Part shown: positions 53,578 through 62,121 of the stretch, in pieces
Layout: the number at the start of each line of letters is the position of its first letter
Numbering within the stretch: position 1 is the stretch's first letter
NCBI RefSeq assembly: GCF_013201685.1
Contig: NZ_CP053844.1
Coordinates: 310,001-374,000, forward strand
Reading direction: 5' to 3'
Length of the DNA stretch: 64,000 nucleotides
From: Campylobacter geochelonis
GTDB lineage: Bacteria; Campylobacterota; Campylobacteria; Campylobacterales; Campylobacteraceae
Made by a program: the position numbers and the translations under genes
The notes under the pieces: generated by a model
What the model saw: only the letters and a program-made list of their open reading frames with translations
Databases searched by the model: none
What the model was told of the DNA's origin: nothing

Positions 53578-54795
53578 CTATACCTCCAATTCACCACTCA
53601 TTAGCTTCGGAAGTAATCTATCACGAGCCTGAGTTAGCTTGTTAATTGCAACACTTAAATTAAATATAATTTCAAATATTGGTTTACAGAAATCATTAAA
53701 AGACTTGCATATATCCTCTGTAGGATATAAAACTTGGATATTTGAAAACTTTGTCTTGTTTACATTTGTCATTGTTGCGCCATTGCTACCAACACCATCA
53801 AGTAATGATTTAATTAATTTCATTGCTGAATAGAAAAAGTATAAATCATTTTCATCATTCAATATAACGGAATTAATCTGTTGATTAGTTTGGCATGGCT
53901 CAACGGTAATACAAACCAATCCTACTGTAGCAATGCACGATACAATAACACTGTTCTTTGGAAGGAACTTATTCTTTTGCGTATTCGCACCCTGTGTTGA
54001 TAAATATTTTTCTGTTTTTATGGGGAAAACATTACCATGCATATCCGGTATTGTTACAAATGGAATACTTCCACCATAATACTCTGATTTTGCAGTAGAA
54101 GGTGTTTTCCCAGTAATAACATCTCCGAAATCACTTACAGAACGTGTTATCCATCCCTCCGGCAGGCCATCAATCACAGGCACATCCTCATATCCCGGGA
54201 AGTGCAAATCCACAAACCACTCTTTATAAAGTCGCTGTGCAGCCTCTTCAAGAAGTTTGATTTGCTTTTGGTTGTTTTCAATTAGGTTGTCATATGCAGA
54301 TAAAATGTTTGCGATTTTTTCCTGAGTTGGTTCATCCGGAATATTTATTTCCAGTGAGCCTATTTGTTTTAAATTTATGTTAGGCTGTGCCGATTGACTC
54401 TGAACAGCATTTATAGTTTTTACAACCTCCGGAATATTTAAATAATAATATACAAACTCATTGTTACATTTCTTTTGATCAATTCTTAACAGTGCAGTTG
54501 CTTGGTTTGTATTAGCAGGAACATCTTCGGATCTTAATATAGCGGTTTTACCCAAATACGCTCCTGCCATAGATAAAAGGATATCTCCTTCTTTTAACTG
54601 TGAACGTTTCAATTTTTTGTGCGTTTCTTCTGAAATGTGCAAAAAATCCCCAACAACATATTTTGAAGATGTTAGCATCTCAGATCGTATATAGTTAATT
54701 CCAGAGTTGACAAATTTTTCTCCAATATTTGAAGGTGTTGTACCTTTTGTTATAACAAAACACAAATCACTCAATTTTACTTTTTCCCAACTCAT
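53578..54795 (-). CDS. hsdS: Type I restriction specificity subunit HsdS
   Basis: A 405-residue DNA-recognition subunit with two target-recognition domains. TRD1 is about 1-160 (WEKVKLSDLCFVITKGTTPS, then LRSEDVPANTNQA and INIPDEPTQEKIANIL); the central helix is about 165-205 (LSAYDNLIENNQKQIKLLEEAAQRLYKEWF region). TRD2 is about 215-375 (GWITRSVSDFGDVITGKTPST), with a final helix RDRLLPKLMSGEL. It sets the split DNA sequence that is methylated and restricted; the sequence itself cannot be read by eye. The start overlaps the hsdM stop by 4 bases (ATGA). No inverted repeats for phase-variable TRD shuffling seen. Confidence 0.95.
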   Translation of the reverse strand: MSWEKVKLSDLCFVITKGTTPSNIGEKFVNSGINYIRSEMLTSSKYVVGDFLHISEETHKKLKRSQLKEGDILLSMAGAYLGKTAILRSEDVPANTNQATALLRIDQKKCNNEFVYYYLNIPEVVKTINAVQSQSAQPNINLKQIGSLEINIPDEPTQEKIANILSAYDNLIENNQKQIKLLEEAAQRLYKEWFVDLHFPGYEDVPVIDGLPEGWITRSVSDFGDVITGKTPSTAKSEYYGGSIPFVTIPDMHGNVFPIKTEKYLSTQGANTQKNKFLPKNSVIVSCIATVGLVCITVEPCQTNQQINSVILNDENDLYFFYSAMKLIKSLLDGVGSNGATMTNVNKTKFSNIQVLYPTEDICKSFNDFCKPIFEIIFNLSVAINKLTQARDRLLPKLMSGELEV

Positions 54796-56612
54796 AGCTC
54801 CATCTCCTTCATATTCTGTGAGATGGCATCCATCAAGTCATTAGATTCTGCTTGTAATGAAAGCAGTTCCCGGTGTATCTCCGCCATACGTTCTTCAAAA
54901 TCCACACCGTCGTCGAGGGCAGCTGCAACACCAACATACGCACCCGGAGTAAGTGAGTATCCTTTTTCTTTGATTTCGTTTCTGTTTGCAACTTTGCAAA
55001 GACCAAGAATATCGGCATATACGCCATCACCAAATTTCTCATATAACCAATTTGCTTCTTTTGCAACGGTGAGTATATCTGTTAATTCTTCAAGTTTTGT
55101 ATCATACTCTACTTGAGTTTTCTTTTTATCTTTTTTTTCTGCGTTTTCGACAGCCTTTTTAGCTTCCGCACGAAGTGCTTTTACTTTATCTGAAAGCTCG
55201 CGCACCTGCTTGTCAAATGGCTTTTTACTGTCAAGGGCGGTGTGATATTCGGTAAGTAATTTCTTATATTTTTTAGTTTCTCCGCGATAGAGCCATACGA
55301 TGGCATTCAAATTTTTTAACTGCCACTCTGACCATTCATTAAGAGTGCGGTCTACAACGGTGTAATAATTTCTTGCATCAATGAACAGAACTTTATCTTT
55401 AATTTCTTTTGACTTTCCTTTATCAAAGAACCACAAAGAACAAGGCAGACTCTTTGTATAGAAAAAGTTGTTGCTGACACTAATCATGGCATCTACATGA
55501 CCTGTTTTAATCAGGCTTTCTCTGATATCTTTATCCTTGCCTTGACTATCCGTAGCAGAGGACGCCATAACAAAACCTGCACGACCATGATCGTTCAGAT
55601 AACTGTAAAAATAAGAAATCCACAGGTAATTACCGTTTCCTATTTCTTTTTTCGCATTAACACTTGGCATACCAAAAGGAAGTCTTTTTGCATTTTCGCA
55701 AGACTCCGATTTTACCTTATCAACATTAAAAGGTGGATTAGCCATTACATAATCACAGCTACCATTTAAATTGTGAGCATCATGATAGAACGTGTTTGCT
55801 TCATCCCCGGATTTAATAACGCCGGTCAATCCGTGAACAGCCATATTCATTAGGCACAGCTGTGCGTTGTATTCTACTTTTTCTTGCCCATAGAATGTCA
55901 TGGCACTGTTGGCATTCATGCCGGATTGATTTACAAAATCACCACTTTGAATGAACATACCGCCAGAACCACAAGCGGGATCAAGTAACACGCCACTCTT
56001 TGGTTCGATGATATTAACAATCATTTTAACTAATGATTTAGGTGTAAAGAACACACCGTCATCAGAGGCGATATTCTTCGCAAACTTATTCAGGAAATAC
56101 TCATAAATCCGACCTACGATATCTCCGCCAACTTCATCAAGGGAATTGTTGTTGAATATTCGAAGCAGTTCAGATAGTATCTCGTCAGAAAAATCCGTAT
56201 AACTATTAGGAAGAACACCTGTCAGCTGTTCGCTTTGGCTCTCAATCAACTGCATGGCATTATTTACTATTTCGCCAAGACTGGTCATGATGTGTCCGGC
56301 TTTATTTTTAAGTTTTGCCGCTTTGACGTCCTCCGGCAAATTCAGCAGATAATCGTACTGGGCCTCTTTTGGAAGGAAGAGTGCACTTTTAGCGGCGAAA
56401 TCACTTGCTTCAACTGGTATGACTCTGCCTCCACGGGAAGGTCTGTTCTTAAGAATTTCTTCTTCGACTTTTTTATACCTGCTATACGCATAACGCAAAA
56501 AGATAAGTCCCAATACAGGCATGCAATATTGATTGGATGTAAGCTTTGAACCAGCACGCAATAAATCTGCTGACTCCCACAGTTCTGCTTCAAGTTTTCT
56601 TATGTTAATCAT
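54792..56612 (-). CDS. hsdM: Type I DNA methyltransferase subunit HsdM
   Basis: A 606-residue adenine-N6 methyltransferase. HsdM N-terminal helical domain (about 1-150), SAM motif I DPACGSGGMFIQ near 210, catalytic NPPF in YVMANPPFNVDK near 295, and a C-terminal coiled coil with charged repeats (about 440-560) that binds HsdS. The longest frame starts at 56666, but ATG 56612 has GAGGATAAG upstream and gives the usual INIRKLEAELWESADLLR start. 25 bases after dinD. It should leave a bipartite m6A signature in this genome. Confidence 0.96.
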   Translation of the reverse strand: MINIRKLEAELWESADLLRAGSKLTSNQYCMPVLGLIFLRYAYSRYKKVEEEILKNRPSRGGRVIPVEASDFAAKSALFLPKEAQYDYLLNLPEDVKAAKLKNKAGHIMTSLGEIVNNAMQLIESQSEQLTGVLPNSYTDFSDEILSELLRIFNNNSLDEVGGDIVGRIYEYFLNKFAKNIASDDGVFFTPKSLVKMIVNIIEPKSGVLLDPACGSGGMFIQSGDFVNQSGMNANSAMTFYGQEKVEYNAQLCLMNMAVHGLTGVIKSGDEANTFYHDAHNLNGSCDYVMANPPFNVDKVKSESCENAKRLPFGMPSVNAKKEIGNGNYLWISYFYSYLNDHGRAGFVMASSATDSQGKDKDIRESLIKTGHVDAMISVSNNFFYTKSLPCSLWFFDKGKSKEIKDKVLFIDARNYYTVVDRTLNEWSEWQLKNLNAIVWLYRGETKKYKKLLTEYHTALDSKKPFDKQVRELSDKVKALRAEAKKAVENAEKKDKKKTQVEYDTKLEELTDILTVAKEANWLYEKFGDGVYADILGLCKVANRNEIKEKGYSLTPGAYVGVAAALDDGVDFEERMAEIHRELLSLQAESNDLMDAISQNMKEMEL

Positions 56613-56637
56613 TTTTCTTATCCTCATCATTATGTAT

Positions 56638-57483
56638 TTATGGTAACTTCCCTGCTTGCTCTGCAATTTTCTTTTCTTGTGATTTTACCCGTCGCTCTAA
56701 TTTTTTTATATCTTCAGAAGGAGGTAAATTTTCTGGTTTAATTCCACGTTGTTCCAGCATATCTCGAACAGAATGGTTATTTTGAATATGCTCCTCGGTA
56801 ATTGAAGGCTCTCCTTGTAAATCCTTTTCTTCAACATTATAATTTGTCATCTCTGCAGCAAGGTTTTTTGCTGCAATTGTAAGTGTTGGCAAAAAATCCG
56901 CCAAAGGTCGATTATCTTTTACACCAAGCCGTTTTTTCATTTCCTGTGTAGAATAACCTCCGAAAAGCGCTTTATCCCCTTTGGAACGAATACGTCCAAA
57001 GCCTGCGTCATCTACACCACGTTCGTATATGTTTTGGGATAGTCGTTTTTCGGATTCGCGTAGTCTACCACGAGCCTCTGTACGTTCGATCAAAGCAATA
57101 CGTTCTTCGATTAGTTCCTGCTTTCTTGTCTGTACCGCAAAATAGCTTTGTGCAAAAGCAATTTCCCCTTTTTTAGGGTCTCCATTTTGAGCAATTAAAT
57201 AGCAAGCATATCGAGTAAGCATGTAATCTTTAATATTTCTCTTTGCGCCACTACCTAGTTCAACCATTTTCGTGACCTCACGAAAATGGTCTGTTACGTT
57301 CACACCAGAAGTATCACACGATTCCATTGCACGACAGACTGCCTTATCAAAGTTTTCCCAACGTTCATAACCAAGTAGAATCATTAACTCACGAGCATAC
57401 CAAAACTCAATATCAATATCCTTATCATTGTGAATTATTCTGTCATATTGCTGACGAATTTGTTCGATTTTTCTTTTATCCAT
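56638..57483 (-). CDS. dinD: DinD-family protein (DNA damage-inducible protein D)
   Basis: A 281-residue DinD homologue: IEFWYARELMILLGYERWENFDKAVCRAM over about 25-53 (a BRO-N-like start), DYMLTRYACYLIAQNGDPKKGEIAFAQSYFA over about 105-137, and RSKGDKALFGGYSTQEMKKRLG. E. coli DinD is LexA-regulated and inhibits RecA filaments; DinD genes often sit in type I R-M operons of Firmicutes. The start overlaps the end of the XRE gene by 8 bases. It may help tolerate DNA breaks made by the R-M system, or respond to them. This role is inference. Confidence 0.88.
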   Translation of the reverse strand: MDKRKIEQIRQQYDRIIHNDKDIDIEFWYARELMILLGYERWENFDKAVCRAMESCDTSGVNVTDHFREVTKMVELGSGAKRNIKDYMLTRYACYLIAQNGDPKKGEIAFAQSYFAVQTRKQELIEERIALIERTEARGRLRESEKRLSQNIYERGVDDAGFGRIRSKGDKALFGGYSTQEMKKRLGVKDNRPLADFLPTLTIAAKNLAAEMTNYNVEEKDLQGEPSITEEHIQNNHSVRDMLEQRGIKPENLPPSEDIKKLERRVKSQEKKIAEQAGKLP

Positions 57484-57715
57484 TTTTTTTGTTCCCTGTC
57501 TTATAGTTTAGCCATGCTTCTTCAATCGCAGAAAAATCCACATCATGCTTGAGACAAAATTCTTTAATATTTTTCATTGCGTTAAGGTTGGGTTTAGCTT
57601 TACCGCCTTCCCAGCGGTTTACAGTCGAAAAAGCCACACCGATTTCTTTCGCAAAATCCTCTTGTGTTATAAATAGATGTTGTCTTACTCTTTTAATTTC
57701 TTCTGGGAAATTCAT
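57476..57715 (-). CDS. XRE-family helix-turn-helix regulator
   Basis: A 79-residue protein made almost wholly of an HTH_XRE domain: EEIKRVRQHLFITQEDFAKEIGVAFSTVNRWEGGKAKPNLNA over about residues 5-46. ATG 57715 has AGGAGATACAAT upstream, while the ATG eight codons earlier would place the ribosome site inside the gene. As first gene of the R-M operon it is a good candidate for a controller protein that delays or limits restriction. No C-box repeat was found by eye in the 60 bases upstream. Confidence 0.88.
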   Translation of the reverse strand: MNFPEEIKRVRQHLFITQEDFAKEIGVAFSTVNRWEGGKAKPNLNAMKNIKEFCLKHDVDFSAIEEAWLNYKTGNKKNG

Positions 57716-57739
57716 ATTGTATCTCCTTAGCAAATACAT

Positions 57740-58079
57740 TTCAACAATATAGCGTTATCATAGCATAATTTTATAAATATTTCTACTAAACAGCCGACTG
57801 TGGCTGCTTATTTTTGCCTATAACTCAAAGCATTCAGAAACTCTAGGGATATCTTCTTAAATCACCCCTTAAAAAATCAAGAGGACAAATATCCGTGATT
57901 TTTTCGTAGTAACTGTCCTTTGAAAGATAGGAAGAAAGAATCCGCTCAACTTGCGGATGTATCTCCAGTGGGAAATTGAAAAAAAGAAATTCCCGCCCAA
58001 ATCAAGAGTTTGTGTCCATAAGAAGTTGAAAAAGTTTCGTCAATGAAACGCATTCATCTCCATTGATAAGTGTAAGGAA
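57740..58079. other. Operon promoter region and decayed sequence
   Basis: The promoter of the R-M operon must lie just right of 57740. A hairpin with CAGCC (57791-57795) and GGCTG (57802-57806) and TTATTTTT after it is terminator-like on the plus strand. The rest (57820-58079) is probably the decayed middle of the recombinase gene; I could not follow a frame through it. Confidence 0.4.
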
Positions 58080-58817
58080 ATATTTCTTCCGAAATTTGGG
58101 GCTTTCTTTCTGATGAGAGCGTTGTAGAAAAAGCCATGAATGTCATAAACTGTGGGAAGTTTTACAGACTGTGGCAATAAGTTATATCGAGTTTGTGGTA
58201 AGTGTTGGAAATATGATAAAGAATATTATTGTATATGTGCCACCTATCGCAAACTGCAGTTCTCGGCAAATCAGAAATATGATAGTAGAGCAACTGCTAT
58301 TACGGGATTTATAGCGCGTGAGCGCATTTGCAAGGAAGCATTAAGATGAGTTTTTGTAGCTTATTATAAGCAATTCAGAAAAGGAATTAAACGAGGAGCT
58401 AAAAGACAGCCGCAAGAAATATAAACAAGCAAAGGCTCATATCAGTAAGTTGGATACTATTTTATTATTCAAATACTCTATGAAGACAATGTTGAGGTAA
58501 AATTAGCGATGAACATTTCATAAAATGTCAGCTGCATACGAAGTGGACAAAAAGAACTTAATGCCTATGTGGCTATTTTGCAGGACTTCATTAACCATGC
58601 AAAAGAAAAACAACTCAACGCTGAACACTTTATATCGTTGGTGAGGAAGTAGACAGACATTAAGGAATTGGATATTGAGATTATTCGAAAGTTTGTTGGT
58701 AAGATTATAATGTTCAAAGTAGAAAAGGTCGATAGTCGCAGGACGCAGTTGTATCTAGATAATCTATAGCTGTATTAAACCAGTGAACTTACAGAAAAGC
58801 GTGAAAAAATGGCATAG
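58080..58817 (+). pseudogene. Broken large serine recombinase (C-terminal part)
   Basis: Fragments in shifting frames match the C-terminal half of Firmicute large serine recombinases (TnpX/Tn4451 type). A zinc-ribbon-like stretch DCGNKLYRV...YDKEYYCICATYRK lies near 58160-58250. The coiled coil follows (EKELNEELKDSRKKYKQAKA, then MSAAYEVDKK), then LNAEHFISLVRK, TDIKELDIEIIRKFVGKI near 58660-58710, VEKVDSRRTQ, and a terminal EKREKMA before the stop at 58815-58817. At least three frameshifts or stops interrupt it and no N-terminal catalytic resolvase domain remains. It is the likely original integrase of the island. Confidence 0.85.
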
Positions 58818-58845
58818 CCTATATTCACGACTATGCCGAATTGTT

Positions 58846-58865
58846 TAAGGGAATAAAATCCCTTA
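58846..58865. other. Hairpin at the right end of the island
   Basis: TAAGGGA (58846-58852) pairs with TCCCTTA (58859-58865), ten bases before the right direct repeat. A second stem, GGCATAG/CTATGCC (58811-58817 and 58831-58837), overlaps the recombinase stop. They may be terminators or recombinase-end structures. Confidence 0.5.
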
Positions 58866-58874
58866 GCGAGTTAC

Positions 58875-58890
58875 CCTTTTTGGAGGATTT
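58875..58890. repeat. Right direct repeat of the island (attR candidate)
   Basis: CCTTTTTGGAGGATTT, identical to 49509-49524. It is followed by TATCTTTTT, which fits as the missing T-tract of the peroxidase terminator. Confidence 0.8.
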
Positions 58891-58988
58891 TATCTTTTTA
58901 TAAAAAATTTCTAAATTTAAACACTAAATTTGCAGTTTTTTTCAAAATTTATGTTAATCTTACAAGATATTTTTTAAAAGGTTAAAAT

Positions 58989-60320
58989 TTGAGTAGTAAA
59001 TTTTCAAAAATAGGTTTTATATTAGCTGTTGCAGGAAGTGCGGTTGGGCTTGGAAATGCGTGGAAATTTCCGTATATGGTTGGAGAAAATGGCGGAAGCG
59101 CCTTTGTTATTTTATACTTACTTATAACGCTTACGATAGGAATTTCTATATTTTTTGCTGAAATTTCCATAGGAAAACTTTCAGAATCAGACCCAGTAAC
59201 TGCGTATGAAGGACTAGCTAAAAAACATAAAAATATATGGAAACTAGCCGGTTTTGCCTCTATCGGCGCACTTTTAATCATCTCATTTTATATGGTGATA
59301 ATCGGCTGGATTATGAAATACACCATCTTGCTAGCTACAAATTTACCAAAAAACATAGAAGAATCAACGCAAGTTTTTACTAGCTTTGTTAGCTCAGATA
59401 TCTTAGGGCAGATTTTTTACTTTAGCATATCTTTTGTTTTTTGTTTTTTTGTCGTATCAAGAGGGATTAAAAACGGAATTGAACGACTAAATGTCTGGAT
59501 GATGCCAGCTCTTGGAATTTTGCTTTTGATTATGCTTGGCTTTTCTTTTACGATGGATGGGTTTTCTAAGTCTGTGGAGTTTTTGTTTGTGCCTGATTTT
59601 TCTAAAATCACACTTAGAGTTTTGCTTGATGCCATTGGGCTTAGCTTTTTTACCCTATCTTTGGGAGTTTGTACCATCATCGCATACTCAGCAAGCTTGC
59701 CAGATAACACAGATATAGTTAAATCTTCTGTTATAATCATACTTATAAATGTTGCGATTGCTTTGGTTATGGGGTTGATTGTCTTTACATTTGTTTTTGA
59801 ATTTGGCTCACAACCATCACAAGGGCCAGGCTTAGTTTTTATCTCTCTTCCGACACTTTTTTATCAGCTTGGAATTCTTGGAAATGTTTTAGCGGTGATG
59901 TTTTTTATAGCTTTGATTTTTGCAGGGCTTACATCGGCAGTTTCGATGCTAGAGCCATTTGCTTCCTATCTTATAGGAAGGCATAATTTTTCAAGAAAAA
60001 AAGCTTTAGGCGTTATTGGAGTTTTTGTCTATATAGCTGGTGTGCTGTCGCTTCTATCGCAGACTAAGGACTTTGGCGCTAGTTTGACATTTTTTGGAAA
60101 AGACTTTTTTTCTATACTTGATTATACGAGTTCAAATTTAATCATGCCGATTTCTGGGATTATAACTTCGATTTTTGTGGGATATTTTATAGATAAAAAC
60201 AAAGTTTATACTCTTTTTGCACCATATATGAGTCAAAAACTTATAAATATATGGTTTTTTATGCTTAAATTTGTAGCTCCGATTTGTTTGATTATCATTA
60301 TGATAAGGCAGATTATATAA
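58989..60320 (+). CDS. Sodium-dependent NSS-family transporter, copy 2
   Basis: A 443-residue LeuT/SNF-family symporter with about 11 helices. SKIGFILAVAGSAVGLGNAWKFPYMVGENGG over about 6-36 is the sodium/substrate site. Like copy 1 (46755-48065) it keeps the paired glycines and the following WKFPY/WGFPY motif but otherwise differs considerably, so the two are old paralogues. TTG start at 58989 with AAAGG upstream. It is the first host gene right of the island. Confidence 0.9.
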   Translation: MSSKFSKIGFILAVAGSAVGLGNAWKFPYMVGENGGSAFVILYLLITLTIGISIFFAEISIGKLSESDPVTAYEGLAKKHKNIWKLAGFASIGALLIISFYMVIIGWIMKYTILLATNLPKNIEESTQVFTSFVSSDILGQIFYFSISFVFCFFVVSRGIKNGIERLNVWMMPALGILLLIMLGFSFTMDGFSKSVEFLFVPDFSKITLRVLLDAIGLSFFTLSLGVCTIIAYSASLPDNTDIVKSSVIIILINVAIALVMGLIVFTFVFEFGSQPSQGPGLVFISLPTLFYQLGILGNVLAVMFFIALIFAGLTSAVSMLEPFASYLIGRHNFSRKKALGVIGVFVYIAGVLSLLSQTKDFGASLTFFGKDFFSILDYTSSNLIMPISGIITSIFVGYFIDKNKVYTLFAPYMSQKLINIWFFMLKFVAPICLIIIMIRQII

Positions 60321-60355
60321 GTTTAAATTTGCCATTTTAAATGGCAAATTTAGCT

Positions 60356-60748
60356 CTACATACAGCTATTTACAGCCTCTTTTAAGTTTTGCACGTATCC
60401 GTTTTGATCTGTGATTAACGCTCTTTCACAGCACTCTTGCTCAGGAATGGTTTCACATGTGTTTTGATCACATCTTTCTATATATTTGCCAGTTGCCTTG
60501 CAGTTTTGCCATACATATACTTGATTTCCAGCCGAGTTTGTTCTAGTCAAATCAGGCTCACCCCATGTGTTTATAACTGTGTTTATGTGAAAATTTTGGC
60601 TGCTGTTTTGTTGAGTTTGCTGCATTGTTGGTTGGGTTTTGTCAGTTTGACTACCTTGTATAGGCGTTTTTCCTAAATTCCAATTTGACGCGCTGCATCC
60701 AGCAAACAAAACTGCCACAGCTACTGCAAATAGATAAATTTTACTCAT
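60356..60748 (-). CDS. Small outer-membrane lipoprotein, SmpA/BamE-like
   Basis: A 130-residue lipoprotein with lipobox LFAGC (Cys18), a Gln/Thr/Asn-rich linker (30-52) and a short domain INTVINTWGEPDLTRTNSAGNQVYVWQN that has the NxxWGxPD...G...W pattern of SmpA/OmlA-like (BamE fold) proteins. Six cysteines in the C-terminal half (CKATGKYIERCDQNTCETI, ECCER, SCM) suggest disulfides or metal binding. Function unknown. Convergent with the transporter gene, divergent from peroxidase copy 2. Confidence 0.75.
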   Translation of the reverse strand: MSKIYLFAVAVAVLFAGCSASNWNLGKTPIQGSQTDKTQPTMQQTQQNSSQNFHINTVINTWGEPDLTRTNSAGNQVYVWQNCKATGKYIERCDQNTCETIPEQECCERALITDQNGYVQNLKEAVNSCM

Positions 60749-60963
60749 CTTTACTCCTTAAATTTAGAGGTTTTAAATATTTTTAGCATTATAACCAAAT
60801 TTTTTACAAGAAATCAAAGCGAAATATCTTTTTTAAAATAAATTTAGTATAAGAAAGAATAAGAAGAAAAACTAAAAATAAATTTAGTTTAAGTTATAAA
60901 AAAGCTTCCGTTAAATAAAATTTTAGTATTATAACAGAACACTTTATAAGGGGGATTCTTTAG

Positions 60964-61974
60964 ATGAAAAAATATCTTTTATTATTTTTTGTTATTTTTA
61001 GCGTTGTTAGCTTTGGCGGTGATATCGATGAACAAATTTTAGCTAAAGCCAAAAGAAGCAAACTTATACCTATACCAACAGACCCACAAAAGCAACTCGA
61101 GCTTGTTAAAAATAAGTATATCAAATCAGCAACCTTGCCATTAAACGTTGCAACTATCGAACTTGGCAAAGAGCTATGGTTTGATCCTAGACTTTCAAGC
61201 ACCGGTCAAGTATCTTGTAACACCTGTCATGATCTTAACACTTATGGAGTTGATGGGCTTGAAGTAGCAGTTGGCGTTGATGGGCAGCTAAACCCAAATG
61301 GCGTAAACTCACCAACAGTTTATAACTCTATCTTTAACCAAACTCAGTTTTGGAATGGGCGAGCTAAAACCTTAGCCGAGCAAGCAGGTGGCCCACTAAC
61401 AGCACCATTTGAGATGAACTCAACACCGCAAAGCGTTGAAAAAGTGGTAAATTCTATAAAAGGATACAAAGACTCTTTTGAACAAATCGCACCAGGCAGA
61501 AAGATAGACTTTGATTTAGTATCTGAAGCGATTGCGATTTTTGAAGCTACTTTGATAACAACTTCAAGATATGATGAGTATTTAGAAGGAAATTTAAATG
61601 CTTTAACTCATGAAGAAAAAGAGGGATTTTTAACATTTTTAAACCTTGGTTGTGCTATTTGTCATAATGGCATAAATTTAGGCGGAAGCATGCAGATTTT
61701 TGAACTTGCCGCACCATTTGATAGAAGAGATATAGGCGTGCTTCAAAAAGATAGCTTTGGAAGAACAAAAGTTCCAACTTTAAGAAACATAACTCAAACT
61801 TATCCGTATTTTCACAACGGAGCCGTTGTTGATATCGAAGATGCGGTAACAACTATGGGAAAAGTTCAGCTTGGAATCACAGTAGATAAAGCAGATATAG
61901 AAAAAATTAATAAATTTTTTCAAACACTTGATGGAAAACCACCTTACATAGAGATGCCAAAACTACCAAAATAA
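60964..61974 (+). CDS. Dihaem cytochrome c peroxidase, copy 2
   Basis: A 336-residue periplasmic peroxidase, paralogue of 48458-49498. Signal peptide MKKYLLLFFVIFSVVSFGGD; haem motifs CNTCH (about 90) and CAICH (about 230); LWFDPRLSSTGQVS, FWNGRAKTLAEQAGGPLTAP, TLRNITQTYPYFHNGA and MGKVQLGITV. GGGGG lies before the ATG, a strong ribosome site. It completes a transporter-peroxidase, transporter-peroxidase arrangement around the island. Confidence 0.93.
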   Translation: MKKYLLLFFVIFSVVSFGGDIDEQILAKAKRSKLIPIPTDPQKQLELVKNKYIKSATLPLNVATIELGKELWFDPRLSSTGQVSCNTCHDLNTYGVDGLEVAVGVDGQLNPNGVNSPTVYNSIFNQTQFWNGRAKTLAEQAGGPLTAPFEMNSTPQSVEKVVNSIKGYKDSFEQIAPGRKIDFDLVSEAIAIFEATLITTSRYDEYLEGNLNALTHEEKEGFLTFLNLGCAICHNGINLGGSMQIFELAAPFDRRDIGVLQKDSFGRTKVPTLRNITQTYPYFHNGAVVDIEDAVTTMGKVQLGITVDKADIEKINKFFQTLDGKPPYIEMPKLPK

Positions 61975-61979
61975 TATAA

Positions 61980-62011
61980 TATAGGGTTTTGCTATTTTGC
62001 AATACCCTATA
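61980..62011 (+). terminator. Terminator of peroxidase copy 2
   Basis: TATAGGGT (61980-61987) pairs with ACCCTATA (62004-62011), followed by AAGTTTTATTT, just after the stop. Confidence 0.75.
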
Positions 62012-62121
62012 AGTTTTATTTAATCAAATTTTAGGTAGAATACTCGATTCGGGCCATTTAAGCTTTTAAATCTCTAAATTTAGAGTGCTTAGTGGTTACT
62101 TACCATAAAAAGGACAGTTTG

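Larger units (their letters stand above)
49509..58890. mobile_element. Genomic island carrying a type I R-M/TIR operon
   Basis: About 9.35 kb bounded by an exact 16-bp direct repeat. Base composition is visibly richer in G+C than both flanks, codon choice differs, and several genes have strong GGAGG-type ribosome sites. Contents: hsdR, TIR gene, hsdS, hsdM, dinD, xre (all minus strand) and, near the right end on the plus strand, a broken large serine recombinase. The best donor guess is a Firmicute (Clostridia-like) integrative element, judged from the recombinase type. The recombinase is dead, so the island is now probably fixed. Confidence 0.85.

Noticed and set aside
53578-54795. Phase-variable, inverting hsdS locus
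   Set aside because: Only one hsdS gene is present, and no partial second copy, inverted repeats or site-specific recombinase gene next to it was seen.
49502-58899. Island inserted at a tRNA gene
   Set aside because: No tRNA is visible at either edge; the repeated sequence is a protein-gene terminator.
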